A stretch of DNA of 64,000 nt from Gautieria morchelliformis (lineage: Eukaryota > Basidiomycota > Agaricomycetes > Gomphales > Gomphaceae), in contig WHVA01000277.1 in NCBI GenBank assembly GCA_015179125.1, positions 62,001 through 126,000 on the forward strand, given 5' to 3'. The notes beneath the pieces were generated by a model, which was not told the origin of the DNA, made no database searches, and saw only the letters and a list, made by a program, of their open reading frames with translations. Each line of letters starts with the position of its first letter. The stretch's first letter is position 1. The position numbers were made by a program, and so were the translations under genes. Positions 1 through 11,671 of the stretch are shown here, piece by piece.

Positions 1-2268
1 TCGGAATACTCGAGCTCTAGTCGCAAGAGCTCGAGGGCTCATGCCATCGACCACGAGACGGCAGAGGCCCTGAAGAAACAGGTGCAGGCTGCGCTGCACC
101 GAAGTACGCTGACGCGCCACAAGCACGATCAGCTGGCATCGCAGCTTGACAACGCCGCCGCCGCCCTAATGGCAATCGGCAAGGAACTCCACCAGGCGGA
201 GGAGGTCAGGCTGCAAGACGCAGCCACGCAGGAGGACGTCCAGAAAGCACTCCGCCCACGCGGGGAACGCGACGCAACTCGTCCGAGCTCGCAAGAGTCC
301 GCAGCTAACGAACGCAGTCGCGACGCGCGCCGAAAGGAGTGAGACAAACAGCGAATGCCGCCGCCAGCCGTCCTGGTCGAACAGGATGTAAGGTTCAGGA
401 ACGAACCTCAGGAGCAACCGGCTGCCCCAACGGACAGCCATAAAATGATCCAACAGATCATTAGGGATCAGGTCGCCTCAGAGCCTGACTCCAAAACGAC
501 GACCGAGAGCTTAGAGCTCGAAGTCGCACACTGGCAGCGTAAAGAAGCCGCAGCCGCGCGCCGCCACACATGGGCACTCAAGCTACTAGCGAAGAACGCT
601 GAAGAGACAGTGGCCCACAGCCACACCGCTCAGCTGCCCGACGAGCAGCTCATGCAAGCCGTACAGGACGCACGGCAAGTGCGCGCAGCCTACAACAGCA
701 GGCTACGGATCCGCAACGCGGGACTGACCGGGGACACCAGGCACAAAATGCCCCCGGAACCGAGAGCACAAAATGCTCCCGATCCCAAGCCCGATCCGGG
801 CCCGGGGCCCATCAGGGCATATAACAGCCTGCCCCACGCGGCATCACAACCGCGCGAGCGATCCATGGCCCCAACGGAAGGCCAGGGAATCCCTGACCAG
901 GCCGACGTCGTACCAATGGAGCCATACGACGGGATCACACGGATGATCCACGTGGCGTTGGCAGACGCCGCGGACACAGACCCGGAGAAGTCTGTGCTAG
1001 CAAAGGCCGGCGTAAAATTGGCCCACCCCGAGCCATATGCAGGAGGATCGGACCTCGAAGAGTTTGAAATCTTCGTGGCAGCCATCCTACGATGGCTAAA
1101 AATGAATTGCCTCCTAGGGCCAACCAGCATTGACACGCAGGTCGGCTATGTGGGCACTTGCCTCACCGGTGAAGCCCAAGAGTGGTTCCTTCGAAACGTT
1201 GAACGCTTCGATCGCCAGGTCCGCAACTGGACGCTGGAATCTGTGATGCAAGGCCTTCAAAAGAGGTTCCTGCACACACTGACATACCATCACGCATCGA
1301 ACAAATTTGACGCGGTCATGCAAGGCATGAAAACCGTTCAGGAGATGCTGAACGAGCTCACGAAATACGTGGCACGTATGATACAGCCGCCAGATGAGTA
1401 CACATTCCGGAGACGGTTCATATCAGCGCTGCGCGAAACGCTGCGCAACGAGGTCCTCAAAAAGGGCTATAATGCCGAGAGCAGCTCAATAGAGCAACTG
1501 TTCGAGACGGCCCGGATGATCGAGGAGGCATCCCGATACAACATGGGGATGCGCCGCGCAGAAAGTGCAGCAGCAACGGCAAGCGCTGCCCGGCTCACAG
1601 GGAGCAAGCCATTAACACAAGCGGGCCTGACCAGGCCCAGCCTGTTTGCAAGAGGCAGAACAGGACTACGGCTACCGCCCTCACGCCCAGCACAAGCTGG
1701 ACGCTCACCTGAAGCTAAACAGCCTCAAGCGTCAGGGTCGTCCCCACGACCTGCCCCACCGACGAAAACGTCGGGCCGGCCCAACGACAGGCCCAGCGGC
1801 AGCCAAAGCAACACCACATGCTTTGAATGCAGCCAACCTGGCCACAAGAAGGCAGAGTGCCCCCGGCCTAGATCCGGAATAAGGACAGCGGCCGTGAGGC
1901 ACAACGGTGAAGCCGAGGATCCAGAGACGGATCTCGGTCAAAACTCTCTTCAACAGATTGATGAAGAGGGGGAGGGTGATCCCCAACCCAACGACACTCT
2001 GGATAACGGAGACACACCCGCTGAAGAGTGGGACCCTGAGCCGTCCCAATACTATGAATGGGACGAAGAGGTGGAGGACACCATCTACAGGTCCAGCGCG
2101 ATCAGATTTGCACCGGAAGACGAAACCGCCACGAAGGTCATGGCGGCACGCACATCGGTCACGCCAGACAAGGCGGCCAAGCCGGTGTATCACCACCGAA
2201 GCAAACACAGGACGCGGCCGACGCGTCCCGCAGTGAGAACCGTACCCTATCGGGGTACTGAGAAATAA
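1..2268 (+). pseudogene. Gag of element 1 (partial at window edge, one in-frame stop)
   Basis: Gag forms the retrotransposon's virus-like particle and packages its RNA. The frame is open from base 1, stops at TGA 340-342, then resumes in the same frame as a 637-residue ORF from 355. Residues before and after the stop are charged and alanine-rich and look coiled-coil. The centre (about 1030-1560) has the retrotransposon capsid-like pattern of aromatic and charged residues. A CCHC zinc knuckle CFECSQPGHKKAEC lies at about 1820-1860, followed by an acidic tail. The stop may be a CGA-to-TGA mutation or a recoding site; with the other lesions a mutation is likelier. The true start is not in the window. 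Confidence 0.85.
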
Positions 2269-2696
2269 ACGGCGTAAAAGCCCACTGCCTGCTAGATAGC
2301 GGCAGCGAAGGGGTACTGCTGTCCCCCGAATTCACGCGAGCTACAGGGATGAAGACGTTCTCCCTGGAGCAACCAATCGCGCTGCAACTAGCCTGCATAG
2401 GCAGCCATTCCACGATCAACTATGGAACGAACACGACCATCAAGTTTGGTCGTGGGACATACGATGAATATTTTGACGTAGCAAATGTCAAATATTATGA
2501 CGTGATCTTAGGGACACTGTTCCTAAGGAGATTCGGCATAACCCTGGACTTCTCGAGCCCAGGGATGATTCGCAAGGGAAACGAGGTGATCCCTACGGGC
2601 AAGGTCTCATTCGACGATGACAAATCGAAGAATGAGGACAAAGGGCCACAGGTGAGCATGATCACCCAAGCGCCTAAGCCGAACCTGGCTCATTGA
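2268..2696 (+). CDS. Retropepsin-like aspartic protease of element 1
   Basis: The frame opens one base inside the gag stop (TAA 2266-2268), the arrangement expected if pol is reached by a frameshift. The active-site sequence LLDSGSEG is read at about 2292-2315, before any ATG, and a second hydrophobic block ending in VILGTLFLRRFG matches the flap and C-terminal part of LTR-retrotransposon proteases. The protease cuts the Gag-Pol precursor. The frame ends at TGA 2694-2696 and a further TAG precedes the RT frame, so the two are not joined as the sequence stands. Confidence 0.8.
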   Translation, partial: NGVKAHCLLDSGSEGVLLSPEFTRATGMKTFSLEQPIALQLACIGSHSTINYGTNTTIKFGRGTYDEYFDVANVKYYDVILGTLFLRRFGITLDFSSPGMIRKGNEVIPTGKVSFDDDKSKNEDKGPQVSMITQAPKPNLAH

Positions 2697-2771
2697 AGCC
2701 AGGAGGAGGAGTCGCGGGACGACTCGTCCTCAAACTCACCCTACAGCCATAGGGAGAGACGCTCTCACCTA

Positions 2772-4072
2772 ATGGTGAAAGCGATGGGAAAGAGGAAAGC
2801 GGGCCCACGCGCCGCGGGACCTAATAGATGCCAACAGCGCCTAACGGCATCTAAGCCAACCACTACCATCATCTTCACGGATGATGACCTTCCTCGCCTC
2901 CGCGAGGAATGGATGGAAAGAATCACTGACCTAGTCAGTGGAATTCCATTAGAACTCCCGCCACTGCGGGAGATCAACCATGAGATCAACCTCATCGATC
3001 CCAACAAGCACATGCGGTATCGACTACCGAAATGCCCTGAACACTTCCGAGAGGAACTGTCGGCAAAGATAGAACGATACACCACTGCAAAGTGGTGGAT
3101 TCCGGCAGTAGCGCAGCAGGCAGTGCCCATGCTGTGTGTGCCGAAGAAGAACGGTACGTTGAGAACCGTCTTCGATCTGCGCCAGCAGAATGAGAACACG
3201 GTGAAGGACGTCACGCCCTTCCCGGATCAGGATATCATATGCAGCGACATGGCTCGCTGCCAATATCGAACAAAACTCGATATGTCAGAAGCATACGAGC
3301 AGATCTGGATTCATCCGGATCATGTAGCAAAGACAGCCTTTGCCACGATCCTCGGCACCTTCAGGAGCCAGGTGATACAGATGGGGGACTGTAACACCCC
3401 ATCAACATTCCAACGGCTGATGACAGCCATTTTCCGCGACTGCATAGGTCGCTTCGTCCATGTATACATGGACGACATCTTCATATTCTCGCTCTCAATA
3501 CAAGAGCATGAAGAGCACCTCTACATCGTCTTTGACAGACTGAGGAAGAACCACCTCTTTCTGAGCAAGAAAAAGGTGGACCTCTACTCCATCCGAATGG
3601 AGTGCCTCGGCCATATGATCGATGGCCAGGGGTACATGCCGACGAGGATAAGATGCAACGCATCCGCGAATGGTGCAGGCCACGGACATTCAACGACGTC
3701 CAGCGTTTCCTCGGGCTGGTACAGTATCTGGCACACTACATGCCGGATGTTAGCGCATATACCACCCCGCTATCGGGCTGTGCGCGTAATAACCGTCCAT
3801 TCGAATGGACACCACTGCTCGACAAATGCTGGCAAAGCATTAAGGCGTTGGCCTGCAAGGCCCCGATCCTGCGTCCAGTAGACGCAAGGTGCCCAGAGCT
3901 GATCTGGGTGATCACCGACAGATCAAAAGCCGGCGTCGGTGCGGTCTACGGCCAAGGTCCTGACTGGAAAACTGTCGACCAGCCGGCTTCTTGTCAAAGA
4001 AGTTCAGCATTGCTCAGCAACACTACCGGACTCAGGAGCACGAGACGATCGCGGTGCTCGAGGCTCTCATGA
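2772..4072 (+). pseudogene. Reverse transcriptase and start of RNase H, element 1 (frameshifted)
   Basis: RT motifs appear in order: the region leading into VPKKNGTLRTVFDLRQQN, then KLDMSEAYEQIWIHPD, and the catalytic box YMDDIFIF near 3462-3490. RT copies element RNA into DNA. Near 3640 the reading moves to another frame (LGLVQYLAHYMPD, then the thumb/RNase H connection), and RNase H begins as ITDRSKAGVGAVYGQ, carrying its first catalytic Asp, near 3910-3955. Near 3985 the frame shifts again into the frame that holds the rest of RNase H and integrase. Two frameshifts make this pol non-functional unless they are sequencing errors. Confidence 0.88.
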
Positions 4073-5997
4073 AATGGGAGGACAAACTGCTGGGGCGAAG
4101 GTTCACCCTCGTCACAGACCACATGGGGCTCGAGTACTTCGAGACCCAAAAGAGCCTATCTGACCGACAGGTCAGATGGTGGGAGTTTCTATCCCGGTTC
4201 AATTTCAACACCGTTCATGTAGACGGTGTCGAGAACAAGGTAGCGGACTGCCTGTCGCCCTACTACGAGAGCGACACGAGTGATGACAATCACCGGGACC
4301 ACATCTTTGTGAACGCGGATGCGCGTTTAGACCCGGACGGTGAGTTATTGCCCACCGACCGGTATGTCGAGTTGCGAACAGCGGCGACAAGACGCTCTAA
4401 ACGCCTCACTGAGAAGACAGAGGTGAGAGTAATGGAAGCCGCCGCATTAAATGAGGGCTCACCAGAGCCCACGAACATCGCCGCGGACGATGACGTCAGA
4501 GCCATCACCGCAGGGAATGACGGCGCACCCCTGTGCCGGATCGTCGAGCAAGGCGTAGACCTGTCTAAGGTCCTACGAGACACGTACCATAGGGACACCA
4601 TGTTCACAAAGATCATGGCGCACCCGGACGCGCACATGAGATTCGGGATCCAGGACGGGCTGATCTGGACTAAGAATCAGCTCAAGAGAGACGTCATTGC
4701 CGTCCCCCGCTCTGTTCTTCAAGGGGGAAGGAAGCTGATCGAAATTATCATCGATTGGGCACATCAGATAGTTGGCCACTACAGCCATCTGAAGACTTCG
4801 AACTACGTTCGAAGAGCATATTGGTGGCCGGGCATGAACCCAGACATAGAAGCGTTCTGCACATCGTGCGCGAGGTGTCAGATGACGAAAACCGGGCCAC
4901 AACGGCCCAAAGGCCTACTACACAGCCTACCCATTCCAGATAGGCTGTGGCAGTCGATTGGCATCGACTTCATGGGGCCCCTGCCCAAATCCAACGACTG
5001 TGACTACCTGATGGTAGTCATCGACCGACTAACGTCGCTCGTACACCTCGTACCAACCACGACGAGCATGTCAGCCAAGGGAGTAGCCTGGCTGTTTCTG
5101 AAGGAGGTCATCCGACTACACGGAGTTCCCGACTCCATCATCTCGGACAGAGACTCAAAGTTCACGTCGATCTTCTGGCGTGAACTCCAGCGACTCATGG
5201 GGACTAAGCTCCTCATGTCAACTGCCTTCCATCCACAAACGGATGGAGCAACCGAGCGGGCAAACCGCTCGATCGGCCAGATATTGCGCGCGGTCGTCAG
5301 AGACGATCAGTAGGATTGGGCAATGAAATGCCCAATGGTTGAGGTCGCCCTCAACAGCAACATCAGCACAACCACAGGATTCGCACCTTTCAAGCTGAAC
5401 CACGGCGATATGCCGCGGATAGACCTCCCCATAGCCGCGGACACCCCGTTCAAAGGGGTGTCCCGGTTCGCACATCAGGGAAAATGGAACCTGATGGTGG
5501 CACACGATGCAATTATAGAGCATCGAGTGACGCAAACGTTTCACACAAATAAGAAACGTATGGCGAGCGACAGGTACGCGGCCAATGACCGCATCTACCT
5601 TTCGACACAAAACCTAACTCTCCTGAAAGGAAGAGCCAGAAAGCTAGTTCCGTGGTACATCGGACCGTACCGCGTCGTCGAGGCTCACAACGACGCCTCG
5701 ACGGTGACCCTCGATCTTCCCGACAAACTGAAAAGCCGTCTCATTTCACCGGTCTTCCATTCCAGCCTCGTGCGGCGATACGAGGCTAACAACGACGAAT
5801 TGTTCGCTCGTCGTGAGGCCAAGTCATTTTATGACTTCGGAGCAAATGACAACGAGGAGTGGCTCGTCGATGAGATTATCACACATCGATGGATAAACTC
5901 GATGGACCTTGAATTCCATGTCCGTTGGACCCAGTGGCCGGGCCATCATCACCTCGCGCGACGGCGCTGTTGCCGGCGCGCGCAACATCGGGGCTAA
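3991..5997 (+). pseudogene. RNase H C-part, integrase and chromodomain start, element 1
   Basis: The RNase H residues E (HETIAVLEAL) and D (VTDHMGLEYF) open this frame. Integrase follows, with an HHCC zinc-binding segment (QIVGHYSHLK ... CTSCARCQ) at about 4760-4885 and a DDE core: GIDFMGPLP, SDRDSKFTS and HPQTDGATERANR. It inserts element cDNA into chromosomes. TAG at 5311-5313 interrupts the frame, which resumes in the same phase from 5323 through the integrase C-terminal domain. From about 5860 (WLVDEIITHRW ... LEFHVRWTQ) it looks like the first half of a chromodomain, which then runs into sequence shared with the next ORF. A chromodomain normally directs insertion to marked chromatin; here it looks incomplete. 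Confidence 0.85.
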
Positions 5998-6023
5998 CGT
6001 CCCGATTGTTGGCGCCGACCCCG

Positions 6024-7409
6024 ATGACGACAACAACGGAAGGGCAGAGCGCACCTTCCGACTCTGCGTACGGCGTCCCAGATGGATGGGAGTCCGACTC
6101 ATCCGTCTGGAAGACGTACGACCCCGAACGGGCACAGTGGCTGGCAGAGCAGCCAAAGAAAAAGCGCAAGAAATTGCGCGGCTCCCCCCACACCATCAAT
6201 GGGCTAGCCATTGTGAAGGAAAGCACGATTAGCGCTTACCTAGCGGCATCACCGTCGCACACCATCAACGACCCCGCCCTTCAGCGGCGGGTAGCGCAGA
6301 TCGAGGCCCAGTACATCAGGCCTGGCGTGGCCCTGCCCCCACCGGCGGGGACAGTTCACCCTCCATACCTGGGGGAGGGAGTGATCATACCACTCGGAGA
6401 CCCACCGATCTCCGACACGGGCCTCCTACCACGGCCGGTAGGAAAGGCCCAACAGCGTCGTACTCAATGGTACGACGTCTGCCCGCTCAACAACCCACGC
6501 TTCGTCAAACTCATAGCGCGGGCAAAAGAAACGCCGCAGCTCACGCGTACAGGCGAGATGATCGGTGTATTCAAACACATCGAGCGCGAACAACGCGCTC
6601 GCAATCCCAAAAGGGATTGTCTCGTAATAGCGGGCGGTACCCCGCACGACATTGCGGCCATCCTGAAGGGTTGGATACACAACCCTGAAGGGATCCCATC
6701 CACCATCCGTGACAACGCGGATGGCACCTTCAACCTAGACGACATGGACGTCTGGATGTGGTTGAAGGCCCTTGCGCCCCAGGTCAAAGGGGTCGCATCA
6801 CCACTCAGGGAGAGGCTACTCGACCTCTTCGGCTCGACAGACCAATGGTCGAGCCTCGTCGATGCTAGGGAAGTGCTGACGCCTCAGAGCACCACCCTGC
6901 GGCTCTCAATCACGGGCCCATTCCCTGTGGAGGGCCGAGCCGGCCCCGACATCCCACTCGCGGATATCGCGAGATGGTTGGCCCACTACGTGGGAGTCAC
7001 TCGCAAGCGAGTGGCGCGCATTGAACATTATGTTCAATGCAGCATCACTGGCATGGCATTCAGTGCCACCGCCCGCGAGGGCCAACAAAAGGTCATCGAG
7101 ACCAGCCACGTGAGGGCCGCGGTGCCGCGACCCCTCACTCATGCCCAGCTCGACCGAGAGCTGGCGCGCTTCCGGCCCCCTCCTCAAACTGAGGACCCGG
7201 CCGTTGAGGCCATGCTCCGCGAGGACACGGGCCCCAGCACCCAAGCGGAGACCGCCGCTAGTGGTGAGGCCGACCAGCCTCACCCAATCACCACTGATGA
7301 CGCAGAGGTGCCCCCGGAGGAGTCACGTGCTCCACCGGCCCCGTACGACAACGACGTCATCGTATCGGCCACTCTAGAGGACTCCCTCATGGACGACCTC
7401 TATGAGTAG
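6024..7409 (+). CDS. Extra ORF of unknown function between pol and 3' LTR of element 1
   Basis: A 461-codon ORF from the first ATG (6024); the frame is open upstream to about 5925, overlapping the end of pol in another frame. I do not recognise it. Visible features: an acidic or Ser-rich start, a strong basic nuclear-localisation-like run PKKKRKKLRG near 6152-6180, a central region rich in W, D and hydrophobic residues (about 6460-7060, for example DDMDVWMWLKALAPQ) that looks folded, and a Pro/Glu-rich tail. Unlike pol next door it has no stop or frameshift. Retroelements can carry additional ORFs downstream of pol, but no domain here tells whether it is structural, regulatory or captured. 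Confidence 0.6.
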   Translation: MTTTTEGQSAPSDSAYGVPDGWESDSSVWKTYDPERAQWLAEQPKKKRKKLRGSPHTINGLAIVKESTISAYLAASPSHTINDPALQRRVAQIEAQYIRPGVALPPPAGTVHPPYLGEGVIIPLGDPPISDTGLLPRPVGKAQQRRTQWYDVCPLNNPRFVKLIARAKETPQLTRTGEMIGVFKHIEREQRARNPKRDCLVIAGGTPHDIAAILKGWIHNPEGIPSTIRDNADGTFNLDDMDVWMWLKALAPQVKGVASPLRERLLDLFGSTDQWSSLVDAREVLTPQSTTLRLSITGPFPVEGRAGPDIPLADIARWLAHYVGVTRKRVARIEHYVQCSITGMAFSATAREGQQKVIETSHVRAAVPRPLTHAQLDRELARFRPPPQTEDPAVEAMLREDTGPSTQAETAASGEADQPHPITTDDAEVPPEESRAPPAPYDNDVIVSATLEDSLMDDLYE

Positions 7410-7432
7410 TAGTTAGCCCCTATAGTTATCTA

Positions 7433-7445
7433 TAGAGGGGGAGGG
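7433..7445 (+). promoter_or_regulatory. Polypurine tract of element 1
   Basis: A purine-rich run (AGAGGGGGAGGG) directly precedes the 3' LTR start TGTAAATAAC. This is the position of the plus-strand primer used in reverse transcription. Confidence 0.75.
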
Positions 7446-7658
7446 TGTAAATAACCCGTGTATCTACATGTACATTAGATATTACATAATCCCAGTGGGC
7501 CCCTTAGGGACCCACTGTATAGTTTATGTGTGGGAACCGGCTAGCGGTCCCCATCGCATCTTACCCTTACACTGTCACTACGCAGCATCAGAATACCACA
7601 CATTGGTCAAGTTCTGTCGTGCTCTTGTGACCTAAGGCTTAAGATAGACATCTTTACA
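7446..7658 (+). repeat. 3' LTR of element 1
   Basis: A 213 bp segment starting TGTAAA and ending TTTACA, perfect inverted ends, right after the polypurine tract. The five bases after it (ACTAA, 7659-7663) are followed by the continued - strand integrase reading of element 2, so ACTAA should be the target duplication; its partner would lie left of the window. Confidence 0.8.
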
Positions 7659-10300
7659 ACTAACTCCAGCGTCTTCCACCTGCCAGCATGTCCAGCGACC
7701 CATGTGTCATGGTGCTGGGACACGATGCAGCGTCGGAGGTCCGCCCCACCTGGAACATAGACCTTGCCTCTGAAGTGGAGCAGTCCATCACGTTCTGACC
7801 ATTCTGCTGCCCATACAGACCGTGAGTGCCCTTTCCACAGTTCCTCCACCGCCTTCACCACCGACTCCTCCTTCTCTCCATTCCGGTACTGCCTCCGGAT
7901 GTCTCGGAGCATTTCCGCTTCCGCCCCAACTGCAGTCACTCCCTCTAGGGCGCAGATTTCAAAGAGACTAGGGCGGAGCAGTCTCATATCCGCGTTGTCT
8001 CCACTTCCGCTTCCATGATCCGCACGGCAGGATAGGGCATCAGGCTTGCCCATGGTGCGGCCGGGGCGGTGGTGGAGCATGAAGTCGAACCGGGACAGGT
8101 GTAGGGACCACCGTGCTTGTCGTCGGTTCAACTTCTTGGATGTGTGGAAATACTCGAGGTTCTTGTGGTCTGTCCAGATCTCAAACGACCCTCGAGGAAG
8201 TGTCGCCACTCCTCCAGCGCTCGGATGATTGCCAGCATCTCCTTGTCGTGGATCTCATAGTTCCGCTGGACCGGACTAAGGCTTTTAGAGAAGAAGGCAA
8301 TCGGATGCCATCCCCCATCATCTTCCGATGACTGTTGTGACAAGACCGCTCCGTAGCTGTGTTGGAAGAATCCGCCTCGACTCGATAAGGGTGAGAGTCA
8401 TCGGGAAAGATCAGGACCGGGGCGGAAGTGATCAGCTCTTTGAGTTTGTCAAAGGAGGCCTGTCCGGCTCTCCCCACTGCCATCCAACCTCCTTCTTGGT
8501 GAGGTTGAAGAGGGCATGGGCGTGGCAGGAGAAGTCCTTGATGAACCGCCAGTAGAAATTGACAAACCCAATGAAGGACTGGACCTCTTTCTTGTTCCGC
8601 GGCACAGGTCAATCCGATACACCAGAAACTTTGACTGGGTCCATTTCCACCTTTCCTTCCGACACAATCACCCCAAGATACTCTATCCACGTCCGCTCAA
8701 ATTCGCACTTTTCCGGCTTGAGACACAGGTTGTATTCCCGGAGCCGTTCCAGCACTCTCCATATAACTTCCCGATGTTCCGACATTGTTTTTGTGAAGAT
8801 GAGGATGTCATCGAGGTAGACGCAGACAACCCCTTCTGCTATCATGTCACGGAAAATGTCATTCATCATCGTCTGGAATGTGGCGGGACTGTTGGTGAGG
8901 CCGAAGAACATGACCTGTGGCTCAAAGAGTCCTTGGTTGGTGCGGAATGCGGCCTTCCACTCGTCTCCCTCCCGGATCCGAACATTATTGAAGCCCCAGC
9001 GGACATCCAGCTTGGTGAAGTACCTTGCCCCACGGAGTTGTGTGATCAGTTCAGAAATGAGTGGAATGGGGTACCGGTTCTTGATCGTGATTGCATTCAA
9101 GGCCTGGTAATCCTGCACAAGTCTGAGCGAGCTGTCCTTCTTCTTGATGAAGAACACCGGAGATGCCATGGGTGACTTGGAGGTGCGGATCCTACCTGTA
9201 CGGAGGTTTTCCGCAAGGAATGCATCGAGCTCTACCTGCTCCTTGGGTGACAGCGGGTAGACTTTGCAGTTGGTGGGCTTTGACCCAGGCTCCAACTCGA
9301 TGGCATGGTCCCACAGCTTCCGTGGAGGCAGGGCATCAAATGACTCCTTGGCAAAGACGTCCTCGAACTCCCGCAGGTACTCCGGAATTTCCGCCTCCAC
9401 TCTATCATGCTTCTTGGAGGCTTCAGCAAGGCGTTGCGAAATATTTCCGGTGGCGCGGATGTGTTCCGCTTCCGGTGGAAGGTTTATGTACAGCAAGTGC
9501 TCCCCCTCCACCAGAGTCTCTTCCGGGCTGAGTCGGATGATGTCAGAATCGGAATCGGAATCGGAATTGGAATCGGAATCGGAAGTGGGATCCAGTTCAA
9601 ATTCCACTTCCGAGTCTTCTTCCGCAAGCAGTGGGGGGCCAGAATGACATGTCTGTATGAGCCATTCGGTCTTCCGCTGCTCCTGGCGCTCCTTCCGCAC
9701 TTCCGACCGGCACATGTGACACTTGGCCAGGCATCGACTCATCAGTACCTTCCGAGTCTGCCAATTGATCTCCGGGTTGTGCTCCTGAAGCCAGGTAAAT
9801 CCGAGGATGACGTCTTGCTTCCCCAGGCTGGTGACTGCAAAGGAAGTACGTTCTGAGTGTCCATCATAGCGGAGAACTGTGTCTACTATCTCTGTGATGG
9901 CCCCTGCCTCGTTGGGGCTTCCATCCACATTGAACACCGGGATTGCACGTTGCAACTTCCGCGTGGTCAGTCGGTTTCGTTCCACATAGTCCCAGTCTAT
10001 AAACTGACCAGTGGCCCCGCAATCGACAAGGGCGGGTCCGGATTTGACTTCCGCCGTATCTGTCGTCTGGATCTCCACCTTAATGACCAGTGACTTGGGG
10101 CCAGGCGTGGCAGCAACAACATAGCGCTTTGGGAGGCGTCTCTCCCAAGGGCGCATGCGGGGTAGATGGGGTGTCGGATTTGGTTTTTGTGTGACTTTAT
10201 CCGGTGTGTCTGTACGAAGTGAGGGGTGTGGGGGCTTTTCATTCTCTACTTCAAGACAGGCAAACTGGTTATGTACAGGCAGCAGGGGCACACATCTCAC
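7659..10300 (-). pseudogene. Pol of element 2: protease, RT, RNase H, integrase start
   Basis: A 563-residue frame (10300-8609) holds protease (ALVDCGATGQF), a Ser-Asp repeat linker (about 9590-9540), and RT with PMASPVFFIKKKD, FTKLDVRWGFNNVRI and the catalytic box VYLDDILIF near 8830-8805. After a frame change the RT/RNase H connection continues ([19 protein letters not shown]). Another change gives [24 protein letters not shown], and the last frame (8209-7659) has TDHKNLEYF, the RNase H end, and the first integrase histidines ([20 protein letters not shown]). At 7659 element 1 cuts in. At least three frameshifts plus the insertion make it non-functional. Confidence 0.88.
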
Positions 10301-11671
10301 CCGCTGCGCATCACAAAATCTGACGCATCTTCCACTTCCGATGCACCATGTTCCGCATTTTCGGAAATTCCTTCTGCAGTGGGCACTCCGCTTATGTCTG
10401 CGAGTGTGAGGAACTCTGGAAGGAGCTCAAGCTTCTCCTCTGTGGTCATAAGCCGGATGTCAAAGGCTTGGGGGCACTCGCGGGCATAGTGGCCTGGTTG
10501 TCGGCATTGGAAGCAGGTGATAGTTCCGTGGCCTTTTCCACGCATGCGGTCAACATCCATCGGGGCAGGGCCACTCTTCGAGGGAGGGGGGCTAGTGTTC
10601 CTAATAGGAGCAGGCGGAGCAACCATCGGAAATACTTTCCGTGTGGGAATGAATGCACTTCCGGCGTTTTGGCACGGGTGGAGTAGGACGAGCGGAACTG
10701 CGTGTCATGTTCTGGTTTGTCTCCACAAAGGCCTCGTTTGCTTCCCGGTTTTGGGACACCCTCCGCGCAGCTTGGTACCACCCTTCTGGGTCATTGAAAT
10801 CCGGCGCTCCATCCCCAAGCAGCGCAACTTGGTTCTGGAGTGTCGGATCAAGCCCTCGTCGGAATTTGATGACGATCGTCTTGTCGTCGTCATACTCTGC
10901 AAGGTCGATGAGCTCCTGGAAGCGGTCAATGTAGTCATCGACCGGATCCTTGGCCTGGTACCAGCTGGTTCCCTCGAGCTTCGTAAGGGCTGTGAGCTGC
11001 TCATTTTTCGGGCAGAACTGGTCGGAAAATGTTTTCTCGAAGGCGTCCCAGTCCCGGAAGTAGTTCCCCTTGCCCTTTGCTTCATGTCGGATCACCTTGT
11101 TTGCAAAACGGGCTGTGTGATCCGACTTGAAGAAGGACAATGCCCAGTGAATCCGAGCTTGGTCATTCGGAAAGAGGTCTCCGACAATTGCGAAGTAGAT
11201 GCTGCATGTGTTGAAGAATGCACGTCCCTTCTCCCGATCTCCGTCGAAGTCCGCCGGAGTTGCGGGTTTGACCTTTGCCAACTTCGCGGACATCCTCTCT
11301 TCCACCAGTTCCGCTTTTCCAAAATCCGGCTCATCCAGCATTGCATTTCCAGCACCTTGTGGAATTTCTAACTTAGCCAAAATCGTTTGTAAGGCTGTTT
11401 CAATCGCGTCGGTCTTCATCCGGTTCCGCGTCAATTCCTCCTCCATATTCCGAAGGCGATCATCCGGATCCATGTCAGAAGGGGAAATATGGGACGGGAT
11501 TTCCGGGGTTGGGAGCTCGACGTAAGAAGAGGGGCTGTCATATACCGTGTGCGCAGAAGAGGTTGCGATCTCCGAGTCGCTGTCTCCGATTCCGAATGCA
11601 CCTATGGCGAATGCAACGCGCAGTACGACCGCCGGTCCTCTAGGGGAGAGACTTTTCTGCTGTAAGGGCAA
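10297..11671 (-). pseudogene. Gag of element 2, frameshifted before the zinc knuckle
   Basis: A 356-residue frame (11671-10601) has the Ty3-type capsid region: FDGDREKGRAFFNTC, then a block ending KLEGTSWYQAKDPVDDYIDRFQELIDLAEY. After a frame change near 10610 a second frame (10626-10297) carries the CCHC knuckle CFQCRQPGHYARECP at about 10505-10465. The two parts are one ancestral Gag broken by a frameshift. The start ATG at 11671 lies just inside the 5' LTR boundary (11661), so the true start may be a later ATG. Confidence 0.85.

Larger units (their letters stand above)
1..7658 (+). mobile_element. Ty3/gypsy chromovirus-type LTR retrotransposon, 5' end outside window (element 1)
   Basis: The order gag (zinc knuckle), protease, reverse transcriptase, RNase H, integrase, chromodomain start, extra ORF, polypurine tract and 3' LTR reads on the + strand, which is the Ty3/gypsy gene order. 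The 5' LTR and primer-binding site lie left of the window. Coding frames are damaged: an in-frame TGA in gag (340-342), TGA and TAG between protease and RT, two frameshifts in RT/RNase H (near 3640 and 3985) and a TAG at 5311-5313. The 3' LTR ends at 7658 and the following sequence resumes the interrupted integrase gene of element 2, so this copy is nested in element 2. It cannot be autonomous as read. Confidence 0.92.
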
